From positions 164,059 through 228,058 of the forward strand of contig NZ_REFR01000016.1 of assembly GCF_003688555.1 (NCBI RefSeq): a DNA stretch of 64,000 bases, in the 5' to 3' direction. Below the pieces are notes generated by a model. It searched no databases. It was not told the DNA's origin and saw nothing but the letters and a program-made list of their open reading frames with translations. Positions within the stretch are counted from its first letter, which is position 1; each line of letters begins with the position of its first letter. Below, one piece after another: positions 48,089-57,492 of this stretch. Origin of the DNA: Eilatimonas milleporae (GTDB taxonomy: Bacteria; Pseudomonadota; Alphaproteobacteria; Sphingomonadales; Kordiimonadaceae). The position numbers and the translations under genes are program-made.

Positions 48089-48157
48089 AGCTGCCTCCCA
48101 AAAGACAGCCTTGAATCACAAAATAACCAAAACGGAAACCCCTTTTGTCAACAGTGC
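47301..48157 (-). mobile_element. IS5-family (IS427-type) insertion sequence
   Basis: About 857 bases flanked by CTAG at 47297-47300 and 48158-48161, the expected target for this group. The ends are inverted repeats sharing CTGTTGACAAAA (47304-47315 and its complement at 48143-48154). Inside, on the minus strand, is a broken DDE transposase. Its GC-rich DNA contrasts with the AT-rich island it sits beside. Confidence 0.85.
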
Positions 48158-48171
48158 CTAGACTATGAGGT

Positions 48172-48285
48172 ATGAAGAACAGACAGATCGTCCAGGGCGG
48201 ATTTGACATCATGAGATTCTACAAGATGCGCCGGGATCTAATGCAACGCGATATCTTTGCCCTCCCCGAAAAGGCCAAGGTATAG
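48172..48285 (+). CDS. Short frame beside the insertion sequence, doubtful
   Basis: A 37-residue frame starting MKNRQIVQGGFDIMRFYKM and ending ALPEKAKV, 10 bases after the right CTAG of the insertion sequence. No ribosome-binding site is obvious. It may be the remainder of a gene disrupted before or by the insertion. I do not recognise it. Confidence 0.2.
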   Translation: MKNRQIVQGGFDIMRFYKMRRDLMQRDIFALPEKAKV

Positions 48286-48536
48286 AATCCTCATGAGCGT
48301 CCAGTTCGTAACCCATCGGACAGTCCATTAAAGCAGCCTTAATGTTGTTGGTGAGCCCATTTAATCGCTGTCGAGGACGCAACGCCAAAAAGCCTCACAG
48401 GCACGGTTCTCTACGTTACCATCCATCGCCGACACCGGCCACCCATACACTGTGACTTAACTCGTCTCAGATATTTCTACGATACAGGCTGATCATCACG
48501 ACATATAATTACTGAGGCCGGTGATTGGGTTTGATT
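48286..48536. other. Non-coding stretch, nothing recognised
   Basis: Lies between the insertion-sequence flank and the 3' end of a minus-strand gene. No promoter, repeat or gene stands out. Confidence 0.5.
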
Positions 48537-49169
48537 TTATTTCACTCTTTTCACCCGACCTGTGCCGGCCATACCTTCGACAATCATGCGATATCCGCCG
48601 ATTGCCCCTTTCTTGATGCGTATGTTCGCCTGTTTTCTGGTGAACTGCAGGGTTGAGCCGCTGGTCTCCCGCCAGACCTGGCCATTGTCCAGATAAAAGG
48701 TATAGTTGCCGTTTTGGTTGCGGTTGAAGCGGATGATCCTTGCTGACAGCTCCTGTTCGTCGTCACTATCGGTGGATCGCTGCGGTTTTCTGGGCAAACC
48801 GAACTGGCCGTCCATATCCTTCTGAACTGCGGGTGTTTGTTGCCTTTCTTGGGGCGGGAGAGGCGGTGGTGTGACATCTGGTCCAGTAGTGGCGTCCTGC
48901 TCTCCGGGTTTGGAGGAGCCGGCTGACTGCGGAACCGTTTTCTGACCGGATTGTTCGGGCGTGGCCCTCTGGTTCTGTCCTGCCTGCTGTGCGAGTGCCT
49001 TGAAGCAGGCCAGGCTGGCCGCTTCATTCTTAATATTGCCACAGGCTTTCAGGTCAGAATAGTCAACCGGTTGAGGCGTCCCTTGCGCGATCGCCGGCAC
49101 TGTTAGGGTACAATAGCTTATCAGGAGCAATGCTTTAGCGGTCCGGCTGTGGCGGCGGAAAATATACAT
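48537..49169 (-). CDS. Small secreted protein A, paralogue of 61111-61647
   Basis: A 210-residue protein from the ATG at 49169; the frame continues upstream to 49283. A signal peptide (TAKALLLISYCTLTVPAIAQ) is followed by a two-Cys segment LKACGNIKNEAASLACFKAL, a long Gln/Pro/Ser-rich linker (about 60-130) and a C-terminal beta-rich domain: ELSARIIRFNRNQNGNY, FYLDNGQVWRETSGS, then IRIKKGAIGGYRMIVEG and the basic end GRVKRVK. The same two-block pattern occurs at 61111-61647. It lies just downstream of receptor 3 on the same strand. Probably periplasmic or surface-exposed; function unknown. Confidence 0.8.
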   Translation of the reverse strand: MYIFRRHSRTAKALLLISYCTLTVPAIAQGTPQPVDYSDLKACGNIKNEAASLACFKALAQQAGQNQRATPEQSGQKTVPQSAGSSKPGEQDATTGPDVTPPPLPPQERQQTPAVQKDMDGQFGLPRKPQRSTDSDDEQELSARIIRFNRNQNGNYTFYLDNGQVWRETSGSTLQFTRKQANIRIKKGAIGGYRMIVEGMAGTGRVKRVK

Positions 49170-49294
49170 GGCTGTCTGGGGGCCTCTGCCTTGGGATATC
49201 TGGTGACGCACGATACGATCATTCGGTCGGGCGGTCATCCATATATGGGCCTTTTCAAACAATCGGGGCTGTTTGAAGTCCATTCCGAAGTAGC

Positions 49295-49316
49295 ACCGGG
49301 CGCCGTGGCGCCCGGT
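49295..49316 (-). terminator. Hairpin after receptor 3
   Basis: ACCGGGCGCC (49295-49304) and GGCGCCCGGT (49307-49316) form a perfect 10-base-pair stem around a two-base centre, 20 bases past the receptor 3 stop. It lacks a T tract, so termination would be weak. Confidence 0.5.
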
Positions 49317-49335
49317 CTGTCATTCGTAAGACCGT

Positions 49336-52263
49336 TTAGAATTGCAGGCGTGCGCCGGCAAAGAAGAAACGGCCGATATTGTCAAAGATGGCACTGTCGG
49401 TCCCGGCACCGTTCAACCCGAAGCGCGGGAAGACCTGTGTCAGGTTGTTGACGCCGCCGAAAAGCTGAACCTCATCGGTCATCTGATAGAACAGCGCGAT
49501 ATCGTGATAGAAAATCGACCCTGTCGATACGATATCCTGCAAATCGGGATCGGCTTCCAACTCGTCCCGTTCCACAATCAGCATGCTGTCGATGAAGCGC
49601 AGTTCGTAGTTCAGCGAAAACTTGCCGATATTCCATGTGGCATTGAAGTTCACGGCCCACTCGGGCGTACCCAGTTCGCCATGTTCCTCATCGAAGAAAT
49701 CCGGGTCCACCTGGAAGGGGAACTCGGTGTTTTCATTCAGCCAGGTGCCGACGGCGCGGAAATTCACGGTCCCCAGATTTCCGAGACCGGCGCTTTCCGT
49801 ATCCAGCAGGTAGTTGATTTCAAAGTCGATACCGGAAGCCTCCAGGGCCGCCAGATTCTGGTTGGTCAGCTCGAAACCGGTGATCTGCTGGTTGACTGGA
49901 TCGCGTGTGATCAGCGGGCAGAACTGGTTATCAATCGTGCTGCCATCCACGCAGTTGTCCAGGACATTCTGCAACAGCGGCGTGTCAATGGCGTCGGTGA
50001 TTTCAATATCCCAATAATCAACGGTCAAAGACAGACCGCGCGCCCAGCTGGGCGTATAGACCATACCGATGGAAAAGGATGTCGATTCTTCCTCGCCCAC
50101 ATTCGGGTTGCCACCGATCGTACCCGGTATGTTGCCCCGGGTTTCGTCCTGATCAAACCCTTCCGGAACACCGAGCGCCCGACAGTTGGCTTCCCTGTCC
50201 GGTGATCCCAGGTCCAGATTTTCCGTATCGCAGGGGTCCTCGAAGAACTGGAATGTCTGGCTTTGCGGACCGAACAGTTCGCCGATGTTCGGTGCCCGCA
50301 CGGACTCCGAATATGTGCCGCGGAACCGAACATCCCGAACCGGTGCCCAGGTCATGCCGACTTTCCAGGTGTTCGCACTGCCGATGGTGGAATAGTCCGA
50401 GATGCGGACAGCGGCATCAAGCGTCAACTCTTCGGCGAAACGCACGCCTTTCAGGACTGGCAGCACCACTTCCGCAAAGCCTTCCCATACATCGAAACCG
50501 CCGGTTGTCGGCGGGATGATGTTCAGGAAGGTGATGCCCAACTGGTCCACTTCGCTCGGGAAGGATTCGGCCTGTTCGTCGCGATATTCGCCGCCGACAG
50601 CCCACTGGATGGGCCCGCCCGGCAGTTCGATATTAAGCTCGGATGTATCGCCGGTGAGGGTGCCCATGATCACATTCTGTTCAACCGTTTCGTTGACGAA
50701 CGCATTCACATAGGCAAAATCAATCGCTTCCTGGCTCATGGCGTTTTCCCCCAGAATATTGATGGGGACGCAGCCGTTGCGGGCGAAGTCGGGCACACCT
50801 TGTGCCGCATCGGGATCGATCGTCGAACGGCATACCGCTTGACCGGTTGCCGGGTCGATCACCGCATCTATACCCGCCAGAAAGCGGTCATTGATACGGT
50901 TGTTGCCCTGCTGGATCGCATTTGTGGCGCGGCCGTGGATGTATGCCAGGTCGAACGAAATCGTCTCGGTGATGTTGCCTTCGAAGCCGGCGACACCGCG
51001 AAACAGTTCCCGTTCCGCTCTTGAGTTCCGTTCCGCTTCCTGGTGACTCCGGCTGACGGAAAAGGACGTGATGTTGTTATCCTGCATGAACTGTCGTTGG
51101 GCATCCGTCAGGAACGCATTGTCGTCCTGAATGCCGATTGAGAAAATATCGAAGGCACCGGTCCCGTTCAGGGCAAAGGACGTGGCGTTCATATATTTCG
51201 TGTCCATGAAGAATCTCAGGTCTTCAGTCAGGTCGTACCGAATGTTGCCTGTGACGAGGACCCGCTGCAGATCCCCCTGAATGGACCCTGCGATATCCTG
51301 CTCCGGAATCCCGTCGCCGCCGATGGCACTGCCGTCGGGGAATGTTTGATCGCCCAGGTTAAAGGGCAGAAACTGACCGTTTTCCGCCTTGAACCGGTTG
51401 CCGGTGTTGGGATCGAGGAAGATGCCGCCCGCCGTGATGAAATTCAGGCGGCGGTTTTCGATCAGGATTTCATCCGGAATGCCGTCATTGGTGTTTTGCG
51501 GCGTGTCGCCATCGTTCGGGTTATCGACGAATTGCTCGCCCCGCCGTGTGAAGGACCTGTCCAGCCCGGTGTATCCTTGGGTGTCGGCAAATTCAAAGGT
51601 GAAGACGGCATTACCGCGACCGTCGGCGAAATTGCTGCCGACAATGCCGCGCGCGGTGTAGCTGAAGGCATCGCCTTCGTCCGCATCGCCCGCCTGTACG
51701 ATCAGGGAGGCCCCTTCATAATCGTCCTTCATGACGAAGTTGACCACGCCGGTGACGGCGTCCGCACCGTAAATAGCCGAAGCGCCGCCTGTCAGCACCT
51801 CGACCCTTTCAATCAGTTCCTGCGGAATGGTGTTGATATCCACAGCCGCACTGGCCGGCCGGCTGGCCACATGCCGCCTGCCATTGACGAGAACAAGCGT
51901 CCGGTCCGTGCCCAGACGCCTTAGGTCAAGCGGGCTGATACCGACGGTGCCGATAAATCCGGTGGATGAGGCGTTGGTCAAGGTGGAGCCCAGGGCCGGC
52001 AGCTGATTCAGAACGTTTGCCAGATTGACCTCGCTTTGCAGGCCAAGGGCTTCTGCGTCCAGAACCGTGACAGGTTGCGGTGCGGTGATGCCGGTACGTT
52101 TAATACGCGACCCTGTGACGGTCACTTCCTCAAGCGAGTCGTCTTCTTCTGTGTCGGCGTCCTGAGCGTATGTGCTGTTGCCGGCTGCCACGACAGCCAT
52201 GGCGATTGCCGCGCTGCCCAGTAGGGTCGCGCGTCGCAGTTTTCGGGTGTTATGAGTAGCCAC
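49336..52263 (-). CDS. TonB-dependent receptor 3
   Basis: A 975-residue outer-membrane receptor starting at GTG 52263 after AGAGGAAAC, the same arrangement as receptor 2. The N-terminus MATHNTRKLRRATLLGSAA leads a signal peptide ending STYAQ, then SLEEVTVTGSRIKRT and a plug with RTLVLVNGRRHVAS and GGASAIYGADAVTGVVNFVM. The barrel ends IGRFFFAGARLQF. An acidic stretch (NPNDGDTPQNTNDGIPDE) occupies the place of the Ca-like loops of receptors 1 and 2. Secreted protein A lies downstream and the prolyl-hydroxylase-like gene upstream on the same strand. Confidence 0.93.
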   Translation of the reverse strand: MATHNTRKLRRATLLGSAAIAMAVVAAGNSTYAQDADTEEDDSLEEVTVTGSRIKRTGITAPQPVTVLDAEALGLQSEVNLANVLNQLPALGSTLTNASSTGFIGTVGISPLDLRRLGTDRTLVLVNGRRHVASRPASAAVDINTIPQELIERVEVLTGGASAIYGADAVTGVVNFVMKDDYEGASLIVQAGDADEGDAFSYTARGIVGSNFADGRGNAVFTFEFADTQGYTGLDRSFTRRGEQFVDNPNDGDTPQNTNDGIPDEILIENRRLNFITAGGIFLDPNTGNRFKAENGQFLPFNLGDQTFPDGSAIGGDGIPEQDIAGSIQGDLQRVLVTGNIRYDLTEDLRFFMDTKYMNATSFALNGTGAFDIFSIGIQDDNAFLTDAQRQFMQDNNITSFSVSRSHQEAERNSRAERELFRGVAGFEGNITETISFDLAYIHGRATNAIQQGNNRINDRFLAGIDAVIDPATGQAVCRSTIDPDAAQGVPDFARNGCVPINILGENAMSQEAIDFAYVNAFVNETVEQNVIMGTLTGDTSELNIELPGGPIQWAVGGEYRDEQAESFPSEVDQLGITFLNIIPPTTGGFDVWEGFAEVVLPVLKGVRFAEELTLDAAVRISDYSTIGSANTWKVGMTWAPVRDVRFRGTYSESVRAPNIGELFGPQSQTFQFFEDPCDTENLDLGSPDREANCRALGVPEGFDQDETRGNIPGTIGGNPNVGEEESTSFSIGMVYTPSWARGLSLTVDYWDIEITDAIDTPLLQNVLDNCVDGSTIDNQFCPLITRDPVNQQITGFELTNQNLAALEASGIDFEINYLLDTESAGLGNLGTVNFRAVGTWLNENTEFPFQVDPDFFDEEHGELGTPEWAVNFNATWNIGKFSLNYELRFIDSMLIVERDELEADPDLQDIVSTGSIFYHDIALFYQMTDEVQLFGGVNNLTQVFPRFGLNGAGTDSAIFDNIGRFFFAGARLQF

Positions 52264-52395
52264 TCTGCGTTTCCTCTTCGGTATTATATTGGAAAGCTCT
52301 AGGTTGCGGAGTTCTATCCGCAGTCTAGATTTAGACCCTTGTGTTTAGGCCTCAGTAGAGGAAACATACAATTAATGACACACATGACGACGAGA

Positions 52396-52431
52396 GTTTA
52401 TATCTGTGGTTTATAAGCCACAGATATAAAC
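52396..52431. repeat. Perfect 14-bp inverted repeat upstream of receptor 3
   Basis: GTTTATATCTGTGG (52396-52409) and CCACAGATATAAAC (52418-52431) are exact complements across the eight-base centre TTTATAAG. It sits about 135-170 bases before the receptor 3 start and 100 bases after the stop of the upstream hydroxylase gene, so it may be an operator or a terminator without a T tract. Confidence 0.7.
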
Positions 52432-52529
52432 CCATATGAGTTATAATCCATAAAGTCGTATGCGATCATGTGTAATAATTGTGCTTCTGGAATATTAAAT
52501 TCAAAAAAGTGAATATATTACAGATACTT

Positions 52530-53870
52530 TCAGGATTTGCCTGCTCGCAGCCATTTTGACAGGATCCATTTCTCGCCCTGCGATGGTGATAAACCTTCGT
52601 GTAGGCTTGCTTTGTCAGGGCGGTCATTTTCATCCACATTGACAAAAATCAGGCTTCCTCCAACAGCACCACGCCAGGATAGGCCCCTATTTCCCTGCAT
52701 GGTTTTTTCATTGCTATCAATATCTGCTTTTGCGTGTGGAAAATGGGTGTCGCCACCTGTATAGCCGGTGTTCAGGCTGACCAGGACGGTGACACGGCGT
52801 TGCCCGTTTTGTTGCAGATGCGGTCGGTGAGCTGGAAATTCGGGATCAAAAAAGTCGAAATGCGGTCTGTAGCGCTGGCCCGGCTGATAGTAGAGCATGG
52901 ACAGAATGTCGCCGGTTTCGCAGGTGGGCCGTTCGGAAACGCTGTTGCCGGCCTGCATCAGCCGCCAGTCTATGGATTGCAGGACGGCATCCGCCTCAAG
53001 CGGGTAAAAATTGGCGAAAGCATTGGTCCGCGTGGGATCTTGGATCTCTCCGGCTTCTGCGTCATGGACGGTGGCCGGGGCCAGAAAGGGACGGCCCAGC
53101 GCCGCGGCATGAGCGCACAGAACCGGTGTCAGCAGCTTGGGCATGGAAATGGCCCTGGGATTGTCGCTGAGTGTTTTGAAAGGAGGCAGCGGCTGTTCAT
53201 GTGGCCACTGGAGCAGGTCGGGGTCGAGCCGCTCCAGCACGGGCAGAGTATCGGATACTGTGTCCAGGCTGTGCAGGTCTGCCGGGCACCAGCTTTGTCC
53301 CCGGTACTTCTCCAGCAGATCGCGTGCAACCGGGTTGCCCAACCGCAGGGCCTGAACCAGAAGGCCCAGGCCCAGCTGGTTCATATCCGCCGTGTCATGA
53401 TCCAGGTACTGAACAGCCAGGGCGATATGGGCCGCGCTAAGATCGGCAAGGGCGGCATGAGCCAACAGCCCCTGTATCATGGGCCGCCACTCATTGCTTT
53501 TGGGCAGAAGCAGACCCAATTGCAGGCAGGCACGGGGGTCGCGGGCGCATGCTGCTTCAATCAGCCAGTGCCCTGCCGCGGACCAGTCGCGGGGCGTGCC
53601 GATGCCGCCTGCCGTCAATGTGGCCGCCAGCAGTTTGGCTAATATGTGGCCGTTGCCTGCGGCCTGGAATACAAGGTGTGCCCCTTCTACCGGTGCCGGC
53701 TTTCCGCCGTGACCGGTCACATACCAAAGACCAAGCTCGGCCATGGCCTCGGCGGCCCCGGTAGCAGCCGCCTGGCGCAATATGTCCAGTGCCGCTTCCG
53801 GTTCTCCTGAAGCGTCCAGGGCGCGAGCGCGGTCCAGTAAACGGTTGCCATCGGATATGGAGGATATCAT
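52530..53870 (-). CDS. Sel1-like repeat protein with prolyl 4-hydroxylase domain
   Basis: A 446-residue protein from the ATG at 53870; the frame continues to a TTG at 53900. The N-terminal half has Sel1-like helical repeats (DILRQAAATGAAEAMAELGLWYVTGHGG, split here: EAMAELGLWYVTGHGGKP). The C-terminal 180 residues form a prolyl-4-hydroxylase-type 2OG-Fe(II) domain: His337-x-Asp339 in YRPHFDFFD, VLVSLNTGYTGGDTHFP for the core strand, distal His424 in SLHEGLSP and Lys434 in GEKWILSKW as oxoglutarate anchor. No signal peptide. It lies between receptors 4 and 3 on the same strand, separated from receptor 4 by a terminator. Its solenoid-plus-oxygenase design parallels the TPR-oxygenases at 36-40 kb, though from another oxygenase family. 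Confidence 0.87.
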   Translation of the reverse strand: MISSISDGNRLLDRARALDASGEPEAALDILRQAAATGAAEAMAELGLWYVTGHGGKPAPVEGAHLVFQAAGNGHILAKLLAATLTAGGIGTPRDWSAAGHWLIEAACARDPRACLQLGLLLPKSNEWRPMIQGLLAHAALADLSAAHIALAVQYLDHDTADMNQLGLGLLVQALRLGNPVARDLLEKYRGQSWCPADLHSLDTVSDTLPVLERLDPDLLQWPHEQPLPPFKTLSDNPRAISMPKLLTPVLCAHAAALGRPFLAPATVHDAEAGEIQDPTRTNAFANFYPLEADAVLQSIDWRLMQAGNSVSERPTCETGDILSMLYYQPGQRYRPHFDFFDPEFPAHRPHLQQNGQRRVTVLVSLNTGYTGGDTHFPHAKADIDSNEKTMQGNRGLSWRGAVGGSLIFVNVDENDRPDKASLHEGLSPSQGEKWILSKWLRAGKS

Positions 53871-53911
53871 CGGATGACTGTGTCCTGACAGTGTGTCCAA
53901 GGGAAGACGAT

Positions 53912-53939
53912 AAAAAAACGGCCGGGCCTAGCCCGGCCG
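53912..53939 (-). terminator. Terminator after receptor 4
   Basis: CGGCCGGGC (53919-53927) and GCCCGGCCG (53931-53939) pair over a three-base loop. Seven A on the plus strand at 53912-53918 give the T tract for the minus-strand transcript. Confidence 0.85.
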
Positions 53940-54041
53940 AGACGACACGCCTATAGGGTCAGCAAGCTGCATGACAGCGAGGTCGCGCCATTCTTTAAGG
54001 AACCAGGGTCCATAATCCATACAGACCCCGGTTTCCGTGGT

Positions 54042-56879
54042 TTAGAAGTTGGCGCGGACGCCGAACGTAAAGCGACGGCCCAGCACGTCATAGGTGCCTG
54101 CGTCCGTGTTGAACTGGCCGGCGGCACCGCGGCCGAACACCGGCGGATCATTGTCGAGCATGTTGTCGATCGTGGTGAACAGCATCAGACCATCGTTCAA
54201 ACGGTAGTTCAGGGTCAGGTCGAAATACTGCTCACTGCCGATTTCCGGCACCAGGAGTGTTGCCGGCGTGGCCGCGCCCGTCACGATACGCTCGTCCGTG
54301 ACACCGTCCAGATACCGGTGCCGCAGGGACGCCGTGAACTCGTTCAGACGGTAGGTGACGCGGGTTGTGAAACGCCATTTCGGATCGGCCCGGCCACAGG
54401 TCAGGCGGACACCGACGACACCGGCGCAATCGATCGGGTCAAGCAGGGGGCTGCCCTGAACTTCACGCTCGATCACACGCACACCGTTGACGATGATGTC
54501 AAGCGATCCTTCGCCGATGTCAAAGCCATAACCGGCCTGGAAGTCGACACCCTTGGTGGACAGGTTGGCGATGTTCTGGTTGAACAACGGCACCATTTCA
54601 AGCTGCCCGTCGGCCCGGCGTGCGGTCAGCGCCTGACAGAAGACATCATTGATGTCCAGTGCAATGTTACACGCATCGATGGTCGATTGCAGACCGCCGC
54701 CGAAGGTGGCGATGGCGTCTTCCACGTCGATCGAGTAGAAGTCAGCTGACACCATCAGACCCGGCACGGCTTCCGGTGTGTAGACAAAGCCCAAGGACCA
54801 TGTGTCCGACGTTTCCTCGAACAGTTCGGGGTTACCGCCAAGCAGCACTTCCACCTGTGCATCTTCCTGCTGGAAGCCGGCGATCCGGTCAGCCGGAACA
54901 CCCATCTGGACGCAGAAATCAGCCTCGGCTTGGGTCCGGTCCGCCGTATCGTTACAGAAGTCCGTCGCACCGGGGAAGCTGTTGGACTGGCCAAGGAACA
55001 GCTCGTTGATGTTCGGTGCGCGAACCGCGCGCTGATACAGACCGCGGATCTTCAGGTCTTCGATCGGACGCCATTCACCGCCGATCTTGTAGCTGGTAAC
55101 ACCACCTGCGGTCGAATAGTCCGAGAAACGGACACCCGCTTCAAGGCCCAGATACTCCGCACCGGCCACGTTAGCCAGAATGGGTACGATGGCTTCGGCA
55201 TAGATTTCAGCCACATCGAAGCTGCCGGTTGTCGGCAGGCCTGCGTTGAAGCCGTCGATGTCACCGGTTGCCAGGAAGGTGTCAGGCTGGTTTTCAGCGG
55301 TTTCCTTACGGTATTCCACACCGACAGCGACACCAAGCGGCCCGGCCGGCAGCTCGATCAGATCCCCGGCCAGGTTACCGGCGACCTGCTGTTGCTGAAC
55401 GGTCGTGATGTTGGTGGCGGCCACCCGAGTGAAATCGACCATTTCCTGGGTGAAATTGCCGGCGCCGAACGGGTTCAGAACCACGCAGCCACCGGCCGTG
55501 TTGGCACACTGTGTCGGATTGTCGGGATCGACAAGCAGGCCCTGCTGGAAGCGGGAAATAACGATATTGCCCTGTTGTCGCTGGGTTTCCTCGGACCGGC
55601 CGAAGTTATAGAACACTTCCCAGTTCATGCCGTTGTCAAGCTCGCCCCGCAGACCGCCGACGAAGCGGTACAGGTTGCGGGTGTCGGCACTGACACGCGG
55701 ACCGGCTTCCGTCATACGGCGGAAGATACTGCCGCTGACGATACCGTCGCCGTCGGTGTCGTTGGCGGCATAAAGCGCGCGCAACTCATCCGGCATGAAG
55801 GGGTTGTTCAGGTCGAACTCGAAACCCGACTCGGCAAAGGGTGTCGGCGCAAGCTGGCGTTCGACCCGGTTGTTCGCATAGTTCATTTCGGCGAACAGCT
55901 CGATATCTTCATTCAGCTGATAGTTGCCGATGGCACCGATCGTCCAGCGCTCCAGCGGAAGCAGCAGGTTGTTGTCCGGTGCAAAGTTGTATTCGTCAGC
56001 CGGGGCTGTGTAGGGACGGACCGAGCCGTCATCCTGGACCAGCACGTTAAAACCGCTGCCGGTGAAACGGCCCTGCGGAATCCGCGAACTGCCACCCGGT
56101 GCGAAAATGGGGTTGCCGTCCGCATCCGTGGTTTCCGACAGCTGCACGGCCGAGAATTCACGGGCGCCGGCGGTCAGCTGCTCACGATCGAAATACGATC
56201 CGTGGATGACCACGTTACCCTTGCCGTCGGCGAAATTGGTGCCGAGGGTGAAGTCGATGCTGTAGCGTTCGCCGTCGCCTTCCTGCGTCAGGCCATACTG
56301 GGCGGCGATTTGGGCGCCTTCAAAATCATCTTTCAGGATGAAGTTGACGACACCGGCCATGGCGTCCGACCCGTACACTGCCGAGGCACCGCCGGTCACC
56401 ACTTCGATCCGCTCGATCAGGGCGGCGGGGATGTTGTTCAGGTCGACAACACCGGTGCTGCTTTCGCCGACGAACCGGCGGCTGTTGACCAGAACCAGGG
56501 TCCGGACCGGTGCATTCGTGCCCGTTGTCAGGTTCCGTAGGTTGACGTTGGCCGTACCGTTACCGGGGTTGTTGGTGCTGGGGCCGTTGGTTGATACGGT
56601 TTGCGGCAGGGCATCCAGAACCCGGTCAATCTCGACCGTGGACTGGAGGGCGATTTCTTCCGCACCGACCACATTGACCGGGCTGTTCGCCACAAGGTCA
56701 CGACGCGGAATCCGCGAGCCGGTCACCACCACTTCCTCAAGACGGTCGCCTTCGTCGTCCTGAGCACTTGTGTCCTGTGCCAGAAGAGGCACGCTGCCAG
56801 TGGCAATCTGTACCGCCAGCAGGCAGGCGGTACCACCCAGTAGCCGCCTGCGCAGGACGTTTTGATCGCTGTTTTTCAC
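54042..56879 (-). CDS. TonB-dependent receptor 4
   Basis: A 945-residue receptor. The GTG at 56879 is preferred because GGAGGAGAAC lies just upstream; the frame is open another 288 bases to 57167, but that part has no signal peptide. The protein starts MKNSDQNVLRRRLLGG, with cleavage near LLAQ, then RLEEVVVTGSRIPRR. The plug shows RTLVLVNSRRFVGE and GGASAVYGSDAMAGVVNFIL, and the barrel ends RRFTFGVRANF. A DTDGDGIVSG loop is near residue 410. The DNA of this gene is highly GC-biased at third positions, producing long antisense open frames that are not genes. Confidence 0.93.
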   Translation of the reverse strand: MKNSDQNVLRRRLLGGTACLLAVQIATGSVPLLAQDTSAQDDEGDRLEEVVVTGSRIPRRDLVANSPVNVVGAEEIALQSTVEIDRVLDALPQTVSTNGPSTNNPGNGTANVNLRNLTTGTNAPVRTLVLVNSRRFVGESSTGVVDLNNIPAALIERIEVVTGGASAVYGSDAMAGVVNFILKDDFEGAQIAAQYGLTQEGDGERYSIDFTLGTNFADGKGNVVIHGSYFDREQLTAGAREFSAVQLSETTDADGNPIFAPGGSSRIPQGRFTGSGFNVLVQDDGSVRPYTAPADEYNFAPDNNLLLPLERWTIGAIGNYQLNEDIELFAEMNYANNRVERQLAPTPFAESGFEFDLNNPFMPDELRALYAANDTDGDGIVSGSIFRRMTEAGPRVSADTRNLYRFVGGLRGELDNGMNWEVFYNFGRSEETQRQQGNIVISRFQQGLLVDPDNPTQCANTAGGCVVLNPFGAGNFTQEMVDFTRVAATNITTVQQQQVAGNLAGDLIELPAGPLGVAVGVEYRKETAENQPDTFLATGDIDGFNAGLPTTGSFDVAEIYAEAIVPILANVAGAEYLGLEAGVRFSDYSTAGGVTSYKIGGEWRPIEDLKIRGLYQRAVRAPNINELFLGQSNSFPGATDFCNDTADRTQAEADFCVQMGVPADRIAGFQQEDAQVEVLLGGNPELFEETSDTWSLGFVYTPEAVPGLMVSADFYSIDVEDAIATFGGGLQSTIDACNIALDINDVFCQALTARRADGQLEMVPLFNQNIANLSTKGVDFQAGYGFDIGEGSLDIIVNGVRVIEREVQGSPLLDPIDCAGVVGVRLTCGRADPKWRFTTRVTYRLNEFTASLRHRYLDGVTDERIVTGAATPATLLVPEIGSEQYFDLTLNYRLNDGLMLFTTIDNMLDNDPPVFGRGAAGQFNTDAGTYDVLGRRFTFGVRANF

Positions 56880-57436
56880 AGTTGTTCTCCTCCCAATATA
56901 GGGCATTTGCCGTGCCGCCCTTCGGCACGGGTGGAGGAAGTTGACAGCAGGAATGGCCCTCATTACAGAGCAAATCATCACATGACGGCCTGATAAGTGA
57001 CATAAAAGTTGAACAATGTGGCACAAAAGGCACGGCCTGATCTTGTGTTCGTATGAATATAGATTGGGAAAAACCCACTTATGGAGAGGTCTGTAATCTA
57101 AAGTGCAAAGGGTATTTTGGGCAATGATGCTACGTAACTTGCCGGTGTGGCGATTCTGATAAATCACATGAGGAAGGTGGGTGTGTTCTTTTCAACACAT
57201 TCACTTTTGGAGCCTGTTTGGGATTTACTCTTAAGACCCTGAGAGGATAGCGATATATGCCGGTATCGCCGGCTTATATCGTCCGTAGGCGGTGTTTGGC
57301 ATCGCCCGCCGGGGATCCGATTGACCGGATGGCTGTGATCATATCAAACCCCGTGTTTGGCTTGTGACCGGCGGCATTCGGGTCCGGATTTGGCCCGCAG
57401 AGCAGGGGCTTGCTGCCCCGGTTTTCATGGCACAAA
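56880..57436. other. Intergenic region between receptors 4 and 5
   Basis: No gene supported. At 57003-57023 on the plus strand is an element (TAAAAGTTGAA, then TGTGGCA after three bases) shared with the region upstream of receptor 5 at 60890-60910, both roughly 125-155 bases before the start codon. Confidence 0.45.
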
Positions 57437-57466
57437 CGAAAACGATGGGGCCCTGGGGCCCCATCG
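57437..57466 (-). terminator. Terminator after receptor 5
   Basis: CGATGGGGCC (57443-57452) and GGCCCCATCG (57457-57466) pair around a four-base loop; on the minus strand TTTTCGTTTG follows. Confidence 0.8.
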
Positions 57467-57492
57467 TCACATGATTGCGTTGTCGCGTGGTC

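Noticed and set aside
54930..56540. Long plus-strand open frame of 536 codons inside receptor 4
   Set aside because: Antisense shadow of a GC-biased gene; no ribosome-binding site, no recognisable motif, and the minus-strand frame encodes a complete receptor.
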